Shown here one piece after another: positions 7,250 through 14,156 of a stretch of 14,156 nucleotides of DNA; the first letter of the stretch is position 1; the number at the start of each line of letters is the position of its first letter. This DNA comes from CAYMSF01 sp964542255. Lineage in GTDB: Bacteria > Verrucomicrobiota > Lentisphaeria > Victivallales > Victivallaceae. The DNA lies in NCBI GenBank assembly GCA_964542255.1, contig CAZITV010000045.1, forward strand, positions 1-14,156, given 5' to 3'. The notes beneath the pieces were generated by a model, which saw only the letters and a list, made by a program, of their open reading frames with translations, had not been told where the DNA came from and did no database searches. A program made the translations under genes and the position numbers.

Positions 7250-8460
7250 CAGAAACAGCAGCAGGCAATATCGTACCAGAAGCAGTTTGTATCAACAAGC
7301 ACCAAATCATTGTGCTGCTCATCGATGACCAGGCAATGGTCGGCGAAGCCGTACGCCGGATGCTGCTCGGTGAAGAAGACATCATTTACCATTTCTGCAG
7401 TGACCCGACGCTGGCGTTAGGCAAAGCCAATGAACTCGAACCAACCGTCATCCTCCAAGATTTAGTCATGCCCGAAGTTGACGGTTTGACCCTGGTCAAA
7501 TTTTTCCGCCGCAACCCAAAAACTAAAGATGTCCCGCTCATCGTCCTCTCCAGCAAAGAAGAAGCCAAAACCAAAGCCGAGGCGTTCGCACTCGGCGCCA
7601 ACGACTATCTCGTGAAACTGCCCGATAAAATTGAACTCATCGCCCGCATCCGCCACCATTCCGCCGGTTATATTAATATGCTCGAACGTAATGAAGCGTT
7701 CAAAGCATTGCAGGAAAGTCAGCAGCGTCTTGCCGCCGAACTCGCCGAAGCCGCCGATTACGTCGCCTCACTGCTGCCCAAAAAACTGGACAATGAGATT
7801 AAAACTGACTGGAAATTCGTTTCGTCAACCTCGCTCGGTGGTGATGCCTTTGGTTATCATTGGCTTGATGACAACCACTTTGTCATATATCTGCTCGATG
7901 TTTGCGGTCACGGGGTCGGCGCCGCGCTGCTCTCCATTTCTGCCATGGAAGTACTGCGTTCGCAAAATCTCCCGAATACCGATTTTACCAATCCCGCGAA
8001 TGTGCTGTCACGGCTCAATGACGAATTTAAAATGGAAGACCATCATCAGATGTATTTCACCATTTGGTACGGGGTCTATATGAAACGTGAACGAAAAATC
8101 GTTTACGCCAACGGCGGCCATCCGCCGGCACTGATATTTTCCGGCAGCACTCCGGATGATGCAGTGCTGATTGAACTCAAAAATCCGGGATTTATCATCG
8201 GCGGAATGCCGGGCATGGAATACAATAATGCCGAATTTAACTTAAAACCCTACAATAAACTATTCGTCCTGAGCGACGGCGTTTATGAAATCATCCGCCC
8301 GGGTCTGCCCGAATGGGAGTTTAACGCATTCCGGCAATATCTGTCCGAAACTGTTACTACCGCATCGTTCCACGTTGACAAAATTTACAGTGATGTCACC
8401 TCAATGAACGGCTCAAAAACACTGCCGGATGACTTCTCCATTATCGAAATTAATTTGTAA
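7246..8460 (+). CDS. Response regulator with WspR-like receiver fused to PP2C/SpoIIE serine phosphatase
   Basis: Output protein of the operon (404 residues). Residues ~20-140 form a receiver with VLLIDDQAMVGEAVRR, acceptor Asp72 in VILQDLVMP, and Lys124 in GANDYLVKLPD; these phrases are strikingly like WspR. Residues ~145-177 are a helical, probably coiled-coil linker (RNEAFKALQESQQRLAAEL) ending in LLP, as in RsbU-type phosphatases. From ~185 to the end is a PP2C/SpoIIE domain: Asp200 in GGDAFG, Asp218 in LLDVCGHGVGAALLS, the ANGGHPPAL strand, LFVLSDGVYEI and the closing DDFSIIEIN. The metal-binding acidic residues are all present, so an active Mn/Mg-dependent phosphatase is likely. There is no GGDEF domain. 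Phosphorylation by the upstream CheA would control dephosphorylation of a Ser/Thr phosphoprotein, by family precedent a STAS anti-anti-sigma factor. No such partner is encoded in the window. Last gene of the operon. Confidence 0.93.
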   Translation: MTETAAGNIVPEAVCINKHQIIVLLIDDQAMVGEAVRRMLLGEEDIIYHFCSDPTLALGKANELEPTVILQDLVMPEVDGLTLVKFFRRNPKTKDVPLIVLSSKEEAKTKAEAFALGANDYLVKLPDKIELIARIRHHSAGYINMLERNEAFKALQESQQRLAAELAEAADYVASLLPKKLDNEIKTDWKFVSSTSLGGDAFGYHWLDDNHFVIYLLDVCGHGVGAALLSISAMEVLRSQNLPNTDFTNPANVLSRLNDEFKMEDHHQMYFTIWYGVYMKRERKIVYANGGHPPALIFSGSTPDDAVLIELKNPGFIIGGMPGMEYNNAEFNLKPYNKLFVLSDGVYEIIRPGLPEWEFNAFRQYLSETVTTASFHVDKIYSDVTSMNGSKTLPDDFSIIEINL

Positions 8461-8507
8461 CAACGCTGATTTCACAAGCATTTTTTGAATGGATTATTAC
8501 GGCACTG

Positions 8508-8533
8508 GGCTGACTGAAAAAAAATTTTCAGCC
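8508..8533. other. A/T-rich hairpin between convergent genes
   Basis: GGCTGA at 8508-8513 pairs with TCAGCC at 8528-8533; alternatively CTGAAAA (8514-8520) pairs with TTTTCAG (8525-8531) around an AAAA loop. It lies 48 bases after the phosphatase stop. There is no U-tract after the stem on either strand, so it is not a convincing intrinsic terminator, although the location suits one. Confidence 0.3.
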
Positions 8534-8659
8534 GGCCGCGTGCGGTATCATACCAATTTGCTTTCTTTGATAGACAAACGATTGATCTTGGGCACCGATT
8601 TTTGCCATAAATCCTCGTACGATATTCATATCGCCCTGCGGTTTATAACAAAAATCCAT
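8528..8659 (-). CDS. Possible 43-residue small protein, unrecognised
   Basis: ATG (8659) with AGGA eight bases upstream opens a 43-codon frame beginning MDFCYKPQGDMNIVRG and ending IPHAAG, with the stop inside the hairpin at 8508-8533. It lies 47 bases downstream of the phosphofructokinase gene on the same strand, so it could be the last cistron of that transcript. The product is basic, with no signal peptide or membrane segment. I recognise no family. The only support is the ribosome site and position, so it may be chance or a decayed gene. Confidence 0.18.
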   Translation of the reverse strand: MDFCYKPQGDMNIVRGFMAKIGAQDQSFVYQRKQIGMIPHAAG

Positions 8660-8706
8660 CGCCAAATTCCTAATCGTTATTGTCTATGACTGATCACTCA
8701 TCGGTA

Positions 8707-9996
8707 TTATTTTTTGCGGAAGGCTTCCAACTCGTATTCAGGGAGTTTCTTGTCAGCGAATATCGGCTGGATTCTGGCGAAACGCTGGATGCCGTTAATC
8801 ATGGGTACTGCAGGCCAGTCTTCGCCGATTAGCGGACGCGCATAGTTGATGAAATCATCGGTTACATCAGTTTTGCATGGTGTCAGCCAGGCGGTGGGGA
8901 AAAAGCGTTCGGAGTTGGCGACTTCTTCGAGCGGCACTTTGTCATAGCGCACCTGGTAAATCAAACCGGGTTCACGCAATATGGTTGACATATAACCGCC
9001 ACTGCCTTCGACGGCGAGGAGTACAGCTTTTTGACCGGCACGGTAGGCTTCATCAAGATCCACCGTAGAAGCATATATGGCGGTGGAACGCTGGTCGGTG
9101 CCAAACGTTTGACCACGGGCACTGCCCCTGGCCTTGATGCCGGTTTTATTGAGATAGTTAACCAGAGCCTGCTGAACGGTAGTTTCACTGGCGCCGAACT
9201 GTGCATGCCCGAAGCTGTCTTTAGAGAAGCCCAAATCGCCGACATCGCAGCCTTCGCTGACGACCACCACGGCGCGGCCGCATTCTTTAACTTTTTGGTT
9301 AATTTTATCGGCCATTTCCGCCATTGATAACCCGCCTTCATAGAGGAAAATGAGCAGCGGCATTTCGCGTTTTGGGTCAGCGAGTCTGGCAGCGGCCGGA
9401 ATAAAGCCGATTTTGCGCCCCATTGCCTGGAGTACCAAAACCGGGTCAGCGGGATAAGAACCGCGGTTTTCTTCTTCGGCATTCTGCACGATATGGCTCC
9501 AGTATCTGGCGACTGAACCAAAACCCGGAGTATGGTCAATGAGTTTAAATTCAGCATCGCCGACATCGTTATCGATGGTTTTAGGCACGCCGATGCCGAT
9601 GGTGTCGAGGCCGCTGGCTTGGGCTAATTTTGCTACCTTGTTGGCGGTATCCATGGAATCGTTGCCGCCGTTATAGAGGAAATAGCCGATATTATGAGCT
9701 TTCAGAACAGCGATAACGCGTTCAAAGTCTTCTTTTTGATTGGATTTGATTTTATAGCGGCAGGTGCCGATGGCGCCGGCGGCCGGGGTATTACGCAGCA
9801 AAGCGATTTCGTCATCATTTTGCGCGGACAAGTTGAGTAATTCTTCTTTGAGCACGCCTTCGATGCCGTGCCAGCCGGCATAGATTTTGCCGATTTTGCC
9901 GGGGAATGCTTTAGCGGCTTCAATCACGCCGCGCAGCGAGCTGTTGATTACCGGTGATGGACCACCAGATTGAGCGATTAATAGATTTTTTGCCAT
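8707..9996 (-). CDS. pfp: Pyrophosphate-dependent 6-phosphofructokinase
   Basis: Cytoplasmic glycolytic enzyme (429 residues) interconverting fructose 6-phosphate and fructose 1,6-bisphosphate, probably with pyrophosphate as phosphoryl donor. The N-terminus LLIAQSGGPSPVINSSL is the typical PFK Rossmann start. GGNDS at 110-114 replaces the GGDGS of ATP enzymes, putting Asp113 where ATP enzymes have Gly; and PKTIDND (138-144) has Lys139 where ATP enzymes have Gly. Both changes are the classic markers of pyrophosphate use, and Asp142 is the expected catalytic base. MGRKIGF and a SEGCDVGD segment follow. AGGAG sits 10 bases before the ATG. It starts 27 bases after the uxaE stop, so the two are probably co-transcribed. 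The reaction is reversible, which would suit gluconeogenic growth on uronates. Donor preference is inferred from these residues only. Confidence 0.92.
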   Translation of the reverse strand: MAKNLLIAQSGGPSPVINSSLRGVIEAAKAFPGKIGKIYAGWHGIEGVLKEELLNLSAQNDDEIALLRNTPAAGAIGTCRYKIKSNQKEDFERVIAVLKAHNIGYFLYNGGNDSMDTANKVAKLAQASGLDTIGIGVPKTIDNDVGDAEFKLIDHTPGFGSVARYWSHIVQNAEEENRGSYPADPVLVLQAMGRKIGFIPAAARLADPKREMPLLIFLYEGGLSMAEMADKINQKVKECGRAVVVVSEGCDVGDLGFSKDSFGHAQFGASETTVQQALVNYLNKTGIKARGSARGQTFGTDQRSTAIYASTVDLDEAYRAGQKAVLLAVEGSGGYMSTILREPGLIYQVRYDKVPLEEVANSERFFPTAWLTPCKTDVTDDFINYARPLIGEDWPAVPMINGIQRFARIQPIFADKKLPEYELEAFRKK

Positions 9997-10023
9997 TTTG
10001 CCAGTTCTCCTGTAATAAATATG

Positions 10024-11550
10024 TTAGTGTATTTTAGGTACGCCGAGCAAGGATAAGTGTTTTTCGAAATGTGCACAGATGAGTTCATGGTACTGCTGCT
10101 CAAATTTATGCATTGCCTCGAAAAAGAGCGGCCGGATGGTTTTATCTTTAAGTATAGGGCCGTAGGTGATATGCAGCATCTGCCTGGCTTCTTTCATTTC
10201 GAGCAGTGCCGGCAGTTCTTCATCACTGAGAGTATTTACCGGAGGAATTTTAGTAATATCTGCGGTAATATGATAGAGGCGCAGCATATCTTTAAAGTTT
10301 TCCTGCGCGCACTGATGGATGACGCGGTATAATACCGGGTCGTTAATCGCGATTACCCGGACAGCTTCGAGCCAGCTGGTGCCGGCAGTCTTCAAATGCA
10401 GGCGCATTCCGGTCATCGCGCCGATGGCGGGATATACCATAAATTTATCACTGCCGGAATGAATGGAAACCTTATAATCGCCATAAGATTTGGCGATTGC
10501 CGCGTGTACCGCGAATTGACGTTCAAACTCTGCCAAATCGCCGATATAATCAATCGCTTTCTGAAATTCGCCGATGAACCGCGGCGCCAATGAAGTGAAT
10601 TCAACTTCGCGCAGGCGCAGTTCGCGGACAATAAACAAGTGGTGTGACGGCAGGGTCGGTGAAGTGGTTTCATCAATAGAAATTTCCAAATCAAATTTAT
10701 CCCCGCGTTTAGCTTTGATGTGCTGATAAACCTCTAGCGCGAAATCGAGCGCTTTCAGATACATCACTGCACAGCGGCGGGCAGTAGCGGCATCAAAATG
10801 AATTTGATGCGTGCCGACCTGGATGGTTTTGCCGGTATAATCGTGATTGATACGGCGTTGTGTTGCCGCCGGCAGCGCGTTGAATGCCGCCTCAACATCT
10901 GCGTCCGGCCAATCGCCGGCCTTGGCGAGCATCACCTCGGACAAATCCAGTGTAATCATCGGCATTCCTGCCGCGAGCGCGACATCAATATCCGCAATAT
11001 TTTTCAAATGGTCGCCATCGGCGCCAAATCCGTCCTTGTAGGCAGCCTGAAAAACCATAAACGTAGCATCATCAACCACCTGACGGTAAGTTCTTCCGGT
11101 GAGGTCTAATTCGCGCATTGACTGCTGCGCCAGCACCGGAGCAACCGCGAAATGTTTGGCAGCTGCGATATGTCCAACACTGGCCAAGCCCAGTCTGTCA
11201 CCGCATCCGACAGTAGTTTTGCGTCCGCGCAGCGATATTGGCGCTGTCCATGGAAATAGTTTGCGCAGCGTTTCGGCGTTATGGGCATTTAACGGGCATT
11301 TTTTGGCGAAGATGCCGCTATCGCCGATTTGTTCGCCGTCGAAAACAGTAATCACGCCCTGGCTGCTGCCGGCGATGACTAAAATAAATTTACTGTGCCG
11401 GTCACGCGCCATAGCGATAACGGCGCCGTCGATTTTATGAATTGAATCGTGATAAAAGGATACTTCGCTGCCTTGAGGCGCGGCATTGCTCCTGATATAC
11501 TCTTCTTCTGACTTAATTATGAGAGACAGACACTTCATTAATTGTTTCAT
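10024..11550 (-). CDS. uxaE: Tagaturonate epimerase UxaE
   Basis: Member of the UxaE family (508 residues; the Thermotoga maritima TM0440 protein is slightly shorter), which epimerises D-tagaturonate to D-fructuronate and so funnels galacturonate into the glucuronate branch toward 2-keto-3-deoxygluconate. Family blocks, as I recall them from TM0440, are in order: GCGDRLGLASVGHIAAAK, AQQSMREL-TGRTYRQVVDDAT, DGFGADGDHLK, EISIDETTSPT, FTSLAPRFIGEF, YKVSIHSGSDKF, HLKTAGTSWLEA and LYHITADITKIP. His and Asp/Glu residues in these blocks presumably bind the metal. The start has only a weak ribosome site (AGAGAA). It begins 41 bases after the LacI-family gene stop and 27 bases before pfp, so these three probably share a transcript. 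No other uronate enzyme (isomerase UxaC, UxuA/UxuB, Kdg genes) is in the window. Confidence 0.9.
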   Translation of the reverse strand: MKQLMKCLSLIIKSEEEYIRSNAAPQGSEVSFYHDSIHKIDGAVIAMARDRHSKFILVIAGSSQGVITVFDGEQIGDSGIFAKKCPLNAHNAETLRKLFPWTAPISLRGRKTTVGCGDRLGLASVGHIAAAKHFAVAPVLAQQSMRELDLTGRTYRQVVDDATFMVFQAAYKDGFGADGDHLKNIADIDVALAAGMPMITLDLSEVMLAKAGDWPDADVEAAFNALPAATQRRINHDYTGKTIQVGTHQIHFDAATARRCAVMYLKALDFALEVYQHIKAKRGDKFDLEISIDETTSPTLPSHHLFIVRELRLREVEFTSLAPRFIGEFQKAIDYIGDLAEFERQFAVHAAIAKSYGDYKVSIHSGSDKFMVYPAIGAMTGMRLHLKTAGTSWLEAVRVIAINDPVLYRVIHQCAQENFKDMLRLYHITADITKIPPVNTLSDEELPALLEMKEARQMLHITYGPILKDKTIRPLFFEAMHKFEQQYHELICAHFEKHLSLLGVPKIH

Positions 11551-11591
11551 TGATTTTCTCTGTGTTGGTTATGAGATTATAATTGTTATGA

Positions 11592-12572
11592 TTACCCGCT
11601 GCATCCGCAAGAGCGTCCGATCCGCAATGTTGGCTCCAGCAAATAGTTTTTATTTTCGACGATTTCACCTTTAATTTTTTTGATGAGCAGACTGCACGCC
11701 AAGTCGGCGATTTCGGTAACCGGCTGCCTGACTGAGGTTAAGGATGGCCGTACCAAGTCGCAAATCATATCTAACCCATCGAAACCTACTACCGCAACAT
11801 CTTCCGGGACACTTTTGCCGGCAAAAGTCAGGTCGCTGATGACCCGCCTGGCAACAAAATCATTGATACAAAAAACTGCCGTAATTTTTTGTTTGATTAC
11901 AGTGGCAATAGTATTACCGATATTGCATTGTGATTCAATATTGATGACAAATTCGGGATTAAACTGAATATTGTATTTTTGCAGCGCCGCCATATAGCCC
12001 GACAATTTCTTTTCACTGCCCGGGGTTTGAACAAAACCGATGCGTTGATGTTTATGCGTCTTGATAAGATGCTCAATTGCCAGGAACGCACCTGCATAGC
12101 GGCTCATCGTTACATTGATACCATCAAAATTATGGTCAAAAGCGACATACGGCACCCGCCCGGCAATAATTTTTTCCAGTTCTGCCGCCGGCATACAAGT
12201 ACGAATTAACATTCCATCAACCCGGCGCGATAGAAATTCGATAATTAATTTTTTTTCTGTTTCAATATCAAATTTTGAATCGCCCAGCATGGATACATAA
12301 CCATGTCCGGTTAATACACTGTTCATATTGTTGATTAAAGAGCTCATCACTGGAATGTTAAAAATTGAGCTGATAATACCCACTGTTTCCGTGGATAAAC
12401 CGCGAATGCCGCGCGACATGCGGTTGGGAATATAGCCCATTGCTTTGGCGGTGTCAATAATTTGCTGTTTTTTGGACTCAGAGGCGTAACAATATTTACG
12501 CTCACTCAAAACCGCCGACACTGTCGAGGATGCCATCCCTATCCGTTCCGCGATATCTTTAATTCTAACCAT
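11592..12572 (-). CDS. LacI-family transcriptional regulator
   Basis: Sugar-responsive DNA-binding repressor (326 residues, normal family length). Residues 3-~48 are the LacI helix-turn-helix (VRIKDIAERIGMASSTVSAVLSER), followed by the hinge (YIPNRMSRGIRG). The rest is the periplasmic-binding-protein-like effector domain: VGIISSIFNIPVMSSLI, RRVDGMLI, VPYVAFDHNFDG, HQRIGFVQTPGSEKKLSGY, AVFCINDFVARRVI, PEDVAVVGFDGLDM, PSLTSVRQPVTEIADLA. In the recognition helix the Arg22 of E. coli LacI is Ala, and the hinge Leu56 is Ile. No clear ribosome site precedes the ATG. A strong promoter with an overlapping palindrome lies upstream, suggesting autoregulation. Position beside uxaE suggests a uronate or its keto form as inducer; this is inferred. 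Confidence 0.93.
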   Translation of the reverse strand: MVRIKDIAERIGMASSTVSAVLSERKYCYASESKKQQIIDTAKAMGYIPNRMSRGIRGLSTETVGIISSIFNIPVMSSLINNMNSVLTGHGYVSMLGDSKFDIETEKKLIIEFLSRRVDGMLIRTCMPAAELEKIIAGRVPYVAFDHNFDGINVTMSRYAGAFLAIEHLIKTHKHQRIGFVQTPGSEKKLSGYMAALQKYNIQFNPEFVINIESQCNIGNTIATVIKQKITAVFCINDFVARRVISDLTFAGKSVPEDVAVVGFDGLDMICDLVRPSLTSVRQPVTEIADLACSLLIKKIKGEIVENKNYLLEPTLRIGRSCGCSG

Positions 12573-12599
12573 AAACTAAATACTAATTAATTGAGTTGA

Positions 12600-12615
12600 T
12601 ATGTAATGCTACATA
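12600..12615. promoter_or_regulatory. Probable LacI-family operator at the regulator's transcription start
   Basis: TATGTAATGCTACATA, with perfect 6-base arms and a 4-base centre. It begins 6 bases after the -10 element of the promoter below, so a bound repressor would cover the predicted start of transcription. A 14/16 identical copy sits upstream of the oxidoreductase gene. Confidence 0.72.
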
Positions 12616-12621
12616 CTGATT

Positions 12622-12650
12622 AATGTAATCCCAAACACCGTATTTGTCAA
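12622..12650 (-). promoter_or_regulatory. Sigma-70-type promoter of the LacI-family gene
   Basis: On the - strand TTGACA (12645-12650) is followed after exactly 17 bases by TACATT (12622-12627, 4 of 6 consensus). The predicted start is near 12615, leaving a leader of about 43 bases before the ATG at 12572. It probably drives the regulator, uxaE and pfp together. A second TTGAC-like hexamer lies just upstream. Confidence 0.7.
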
Positions 12651-12693
12651 CGCTGTTCGTCAACCGGTGGCTCCCTGTTATTCCGGTACAGAA

Positions 12694-14016
12694 TTACAAC
12701 GTGACTAAATCTTTGACATTTACCGGCAGTCCGGTCTGCATAGACTTATTGGCGGCAATTCCAATCAGAATAGATTTTGCGCCGTCGCGATATCCAGCCG
12801 CGTGGCCAAGAGTATCATTTTCGACGCCATAAAAGAGGTGTTTGAGCAGCCGCACATCGCCGCCGCCATGACCGCCCTTGTCGTTTTGTTCATAGCTGAT
12901 GACTTGCGGTTTGCCCCAATGCGGCTGGAAAATTATTTCCGGCACAATATCTTTTTTATCGCCGTCAAGTTCACGCATACCGGGCTGATTGAAGTCCTCA
13001 TGACCGCCGCTGACGTAAGATTTCTCAACAACATTGAATTCAAGTCTGCCTTTCGTACCGTTGAAACAGACGCGGTAACCTTCCCAGGGAGAATGCGCAT
13101 TAAGCGAATAGGTCATAATCGCTTTGTTCTCATACTTCACCATTACGCCCATATTATCTTCAATGGTAATTCCGTCACTAAAAACACTTTGGTCGCGGAA
13201 ATAGCTGTCTTCGTGTTCCGCATCATAGTAAAGGGCAATTAAGCGTTTGTCTTTAGGAGATACTTTCAGAGCGAACGGATCCTTTTTGGCTATTTTAGAG
13301 CCTCTGACGCGGTAGTAAAAATCTTTAACGCCGCGGCTCTCGGCATTTTCCTTACCGTAAAAACGCAGGTCACCCATGGCGAAGACGGTTTCCGGAGAGG
13401 AGTTGATCCACCAGTTTACCAGGTCAAAATGGTGTGTGGCCTTGTGCACCATCAGCCCGCCGCTGTTTTTCTTGTAGCGGTGCCAGCGGCGGAAATAGTC
13501 CGCGCCGTGCGAAGTATCCAGCAGCCATTCAAAATGAATGCTGGTAATGTCCCCGACAATACCCTGACTGATGAGTTCCTTGATTTTGGTATTGCGTGGA
13601 GAATAACGGTAATTGAAGGTTACGGTAACATTTTTGCCGGTACGTTTTTTGGTATCAATGATTTGCTGGCATTTTTCCGCGTCAACGGTCATGGGTTTTT
13701 CAGTAATGACATCACAGCCCAATTCCATTGCGCGGCAAATGTAGGTATGATGGGTACGGTCCATCGAAGTGACAATCACCACATCAGGCCGCTGTTCCGC
13801 AATCATCCGTTCAAAATCTTCTGACTTGTATGTCGGAACAGCCGGATGTCCGTTTTGGGATTGCAACTGTCCGTTCCAGTAGTCCATTCGGCTCTGATTG
13901 GTATCGCAAAACGCCTTTAAGGTTGTCGTTTTCGCATAATCTTTCACCAGTGAGTCAATATACATTGCCGCTCTGCCGCCAGTGCCAACCAGTACATAAC
14001 TTTTTTTCTTAGCCAT
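12694..14016 (-). CDS. Gfo/Idh/MocA-family NAD(P)-dependent oxidoreductase
   Basis: Sugar or sugar-derivative dehydrogenase of the glucose-fructose oxidoreductase / inositol dehydrogenase family (440 residues from the chosen start). An N-terminal Rossmann fold carries GTGGRA (11-16) and an acidic residue at the end of the second strand (AFCDTN). VVIVTSMDRTHH and EKP (106-108) follow; the Lys of EKP is the usual catalytic/cofactor residue. The C-terminal domain has a GGLMVHKATHHFDLVNWW block (186-203) in the place of the family's catalytic His/Asp region. I chose ATG at 14016 because GGAGG stands 6 bases before it; a longer frame from 14058 would add 14 Asn-rich residues with no ribosome site. 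It is encoded upstream of the LacI-family gene with 121 bases between and has its own copy of the palindrome. The substrate cannot be read from the sequence; a uronate or related sugar acid is possible. There is no signal peptide, so it is probably cytoplasmic. Confidence 0.9.
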   Translation of the reverse strand: MAKKKSYVLVGTGGRAAMYIDSLVKDYAKTTTLKAFCDTNQSRMDYWNGQLQSQNGHPAVPTYKSEDFERMIAEQRPDVVIVTSMDRTHHTYICRAMELGCDVITEKPMTVDAEKCQQIIDTKKRTGKNVTVTFNYRYSPRNTKIKELISQGIVGDITSIHFEWLLDTSHGADYFRRWHRYKKNSGGLMVHKATHHFDLVNWWINSSPETVFAMGDLRFYGKENAESRGVKDFYYRVRGSKIAKKDPFALKVSPKDKRLIALYYDAEHEDSYFRDQSVFSDGITIEDNMGVMVKYENKAIMTYSLNAHSPWEGYRVCFNGTKGRLEFNVVEKSYVSGGHEDFNQPGMRELDGDKKDIVPEIIFQPHWGKPQVISYEQNDKGGHGGGDVRLLKHLFYGVENDTLGHAAGYRDGAKSILIGIAANKSMQTGLPVNVKDLVTL

Positions 14017-14022
14017 AACCTG

Positions 14023-14027
14023 CCTCC
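14023..14027 (-). promoter_or_regulatory. Ribosome binding site that selects the oxidoreductase start
   Basis: GGAGG on the - strand, 6 bases before ATG at 14016. The upstream in-frame ATGs at 14058 and 14052 have no comparable site. Confidence 0.75.
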
Positions 14028-14124
14028 ATAAATTATTATTATTCCCAGTCATTACCATTAAATTTTCAAAGTTTTAGCGTTCCGGCTCTAACTTTAATAA
14101 TTCAATTTTGATTGCACTACCTGC

Positions 14125-14144
14125 TATATGTAGTGTTACATATA
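14125..14144. promoter_or_regulatory. Probable LacI-family operator upstream of the oxidoreductase gene
   Basis: Arms TATATGTA and TACATATA are perfect 8-base inverted repeats around GTGT. The inner 16 bases differ from the site at 12600-12615 at only two positions (both give TATGTARTGYTACATA). It lies about 110 bases before the oxidoreductase start. Confidence 0.7.
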
Positions 14145-14148
14145 ATTA

Positions 14149-14154
14149 AATATA
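14149..14154 (-). promoter_or_regulatory. Probable -10 element of the oxidoreductase promoter
   Basis: TATATT on the - strand (5 of 6 consensus) ends 6 bases before the TATGTA core of the palindrome, exactly the spacing seen at the LacI-family promoter. The matching -35 would lie beyond the window edge. Confidence 0.5.
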
Positions 14155-14156
14155 AT

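Noticed and set aside
8620..8633. CGATAT-TC-ATATCG palindrome
   Set aside because: A single copy with a 2-base loop, no promoter and no second copy; expected by chance at this length.
8489..8689. 66-codon open frame on the + strand after the phosphatase gene
   Set aside because: No ribosome site, no recognisable motif, and it overlaps the hairpin and the opposing small frame; probably chance.
8685..8700. Imperfect palindrome ATGACTGATCACTCAT followed by T-rich sequence, as a terminator for the sensory operon
   Set aside because: A/T-rich stem with mismatches, and the T-tract lies inside the opposing gene's end; too weak to call.
11551..11591. Separate promoter or operator for uxaE
   Set aside because: No copy of the palindrome and no convincing -35/-10 pair in the 41 bases; co-transcription with the LacI-family gene is simpler.

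Overview
This window holds two unrelated gene blocks that converge on a 246-base gap. A genome of about mid-40s to 50% GC is suggested. The combination of a Wsp-type chemosensory operon, a TM0440-like tagaturonate epimerase, a pyrophosphate-type phosphofructokinase and a Gfo/Idh/MocA oxidoreductase beside a LacI regulator would fit an anaerobic, sugar-degrading bacterium, possibly of the Lentisphaerota/Verrucomicrobiota. That placement is a weak inference. The exact 100-N gap indicates a draft scaffold.

Positions 1-8460 (+ strand) are a tightly packed operon in which neighbouring genes are 1 base apart or overlap by 1 or 4 bases. The order is receptor (5' end outside the window), CheW, CheR-TPR, second CheW with an N-terminal cysteine cluster, CheA with a C-terminal receiver, CheB, and a response regulator. 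This is gene for gene the order of the Pseudomonas Wsp system (WspA-B-C-D-E-F-R), and the WspD-like, WspF-like and WspR-like sequence signatures support it. The final gene is the surprise: its receiver resembles that of WspR, but the GGDEF (diguanylate cyclase) output domain is replaced by a PP2C/SpoIIE-type serine phosphatase with its metal-binding aspartates intact. The predicted output is therefore protein dephosphorylation, probably partner switching on a STAS anti-anti-sigma factor, rather than c-di-GMP synthesis. The CheA gene is interrupted by the 100-N gap inside a 27-base tandem repeat encoding EPATTHPAV. The apparent frame change there is explained by the placeholder length, not by a real mutation.

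Positions 8707-14016 (- strand) form a carbohydrate locus. In transcription order it is a Gfo/Idh/MocA oxidoreductase, a LacI-family regulator, tagaturonate epimerase UxaE and a PPi-dependent phosphofructokinase. UxaE points to hexuronate catabolism. A near-identical palindrome (TATGTARTGYTACATA) lies just downstream of a promoter in front of the regulator gene, and again upstream of the oxidoreductase gene with the same 6-base spacing from a -10 element. I infer it to be the operator of the LacI-family protein.

The 246-base gap at 8461-8706 contains only a weak small ORF and a hairpin, with no convincing terminator.
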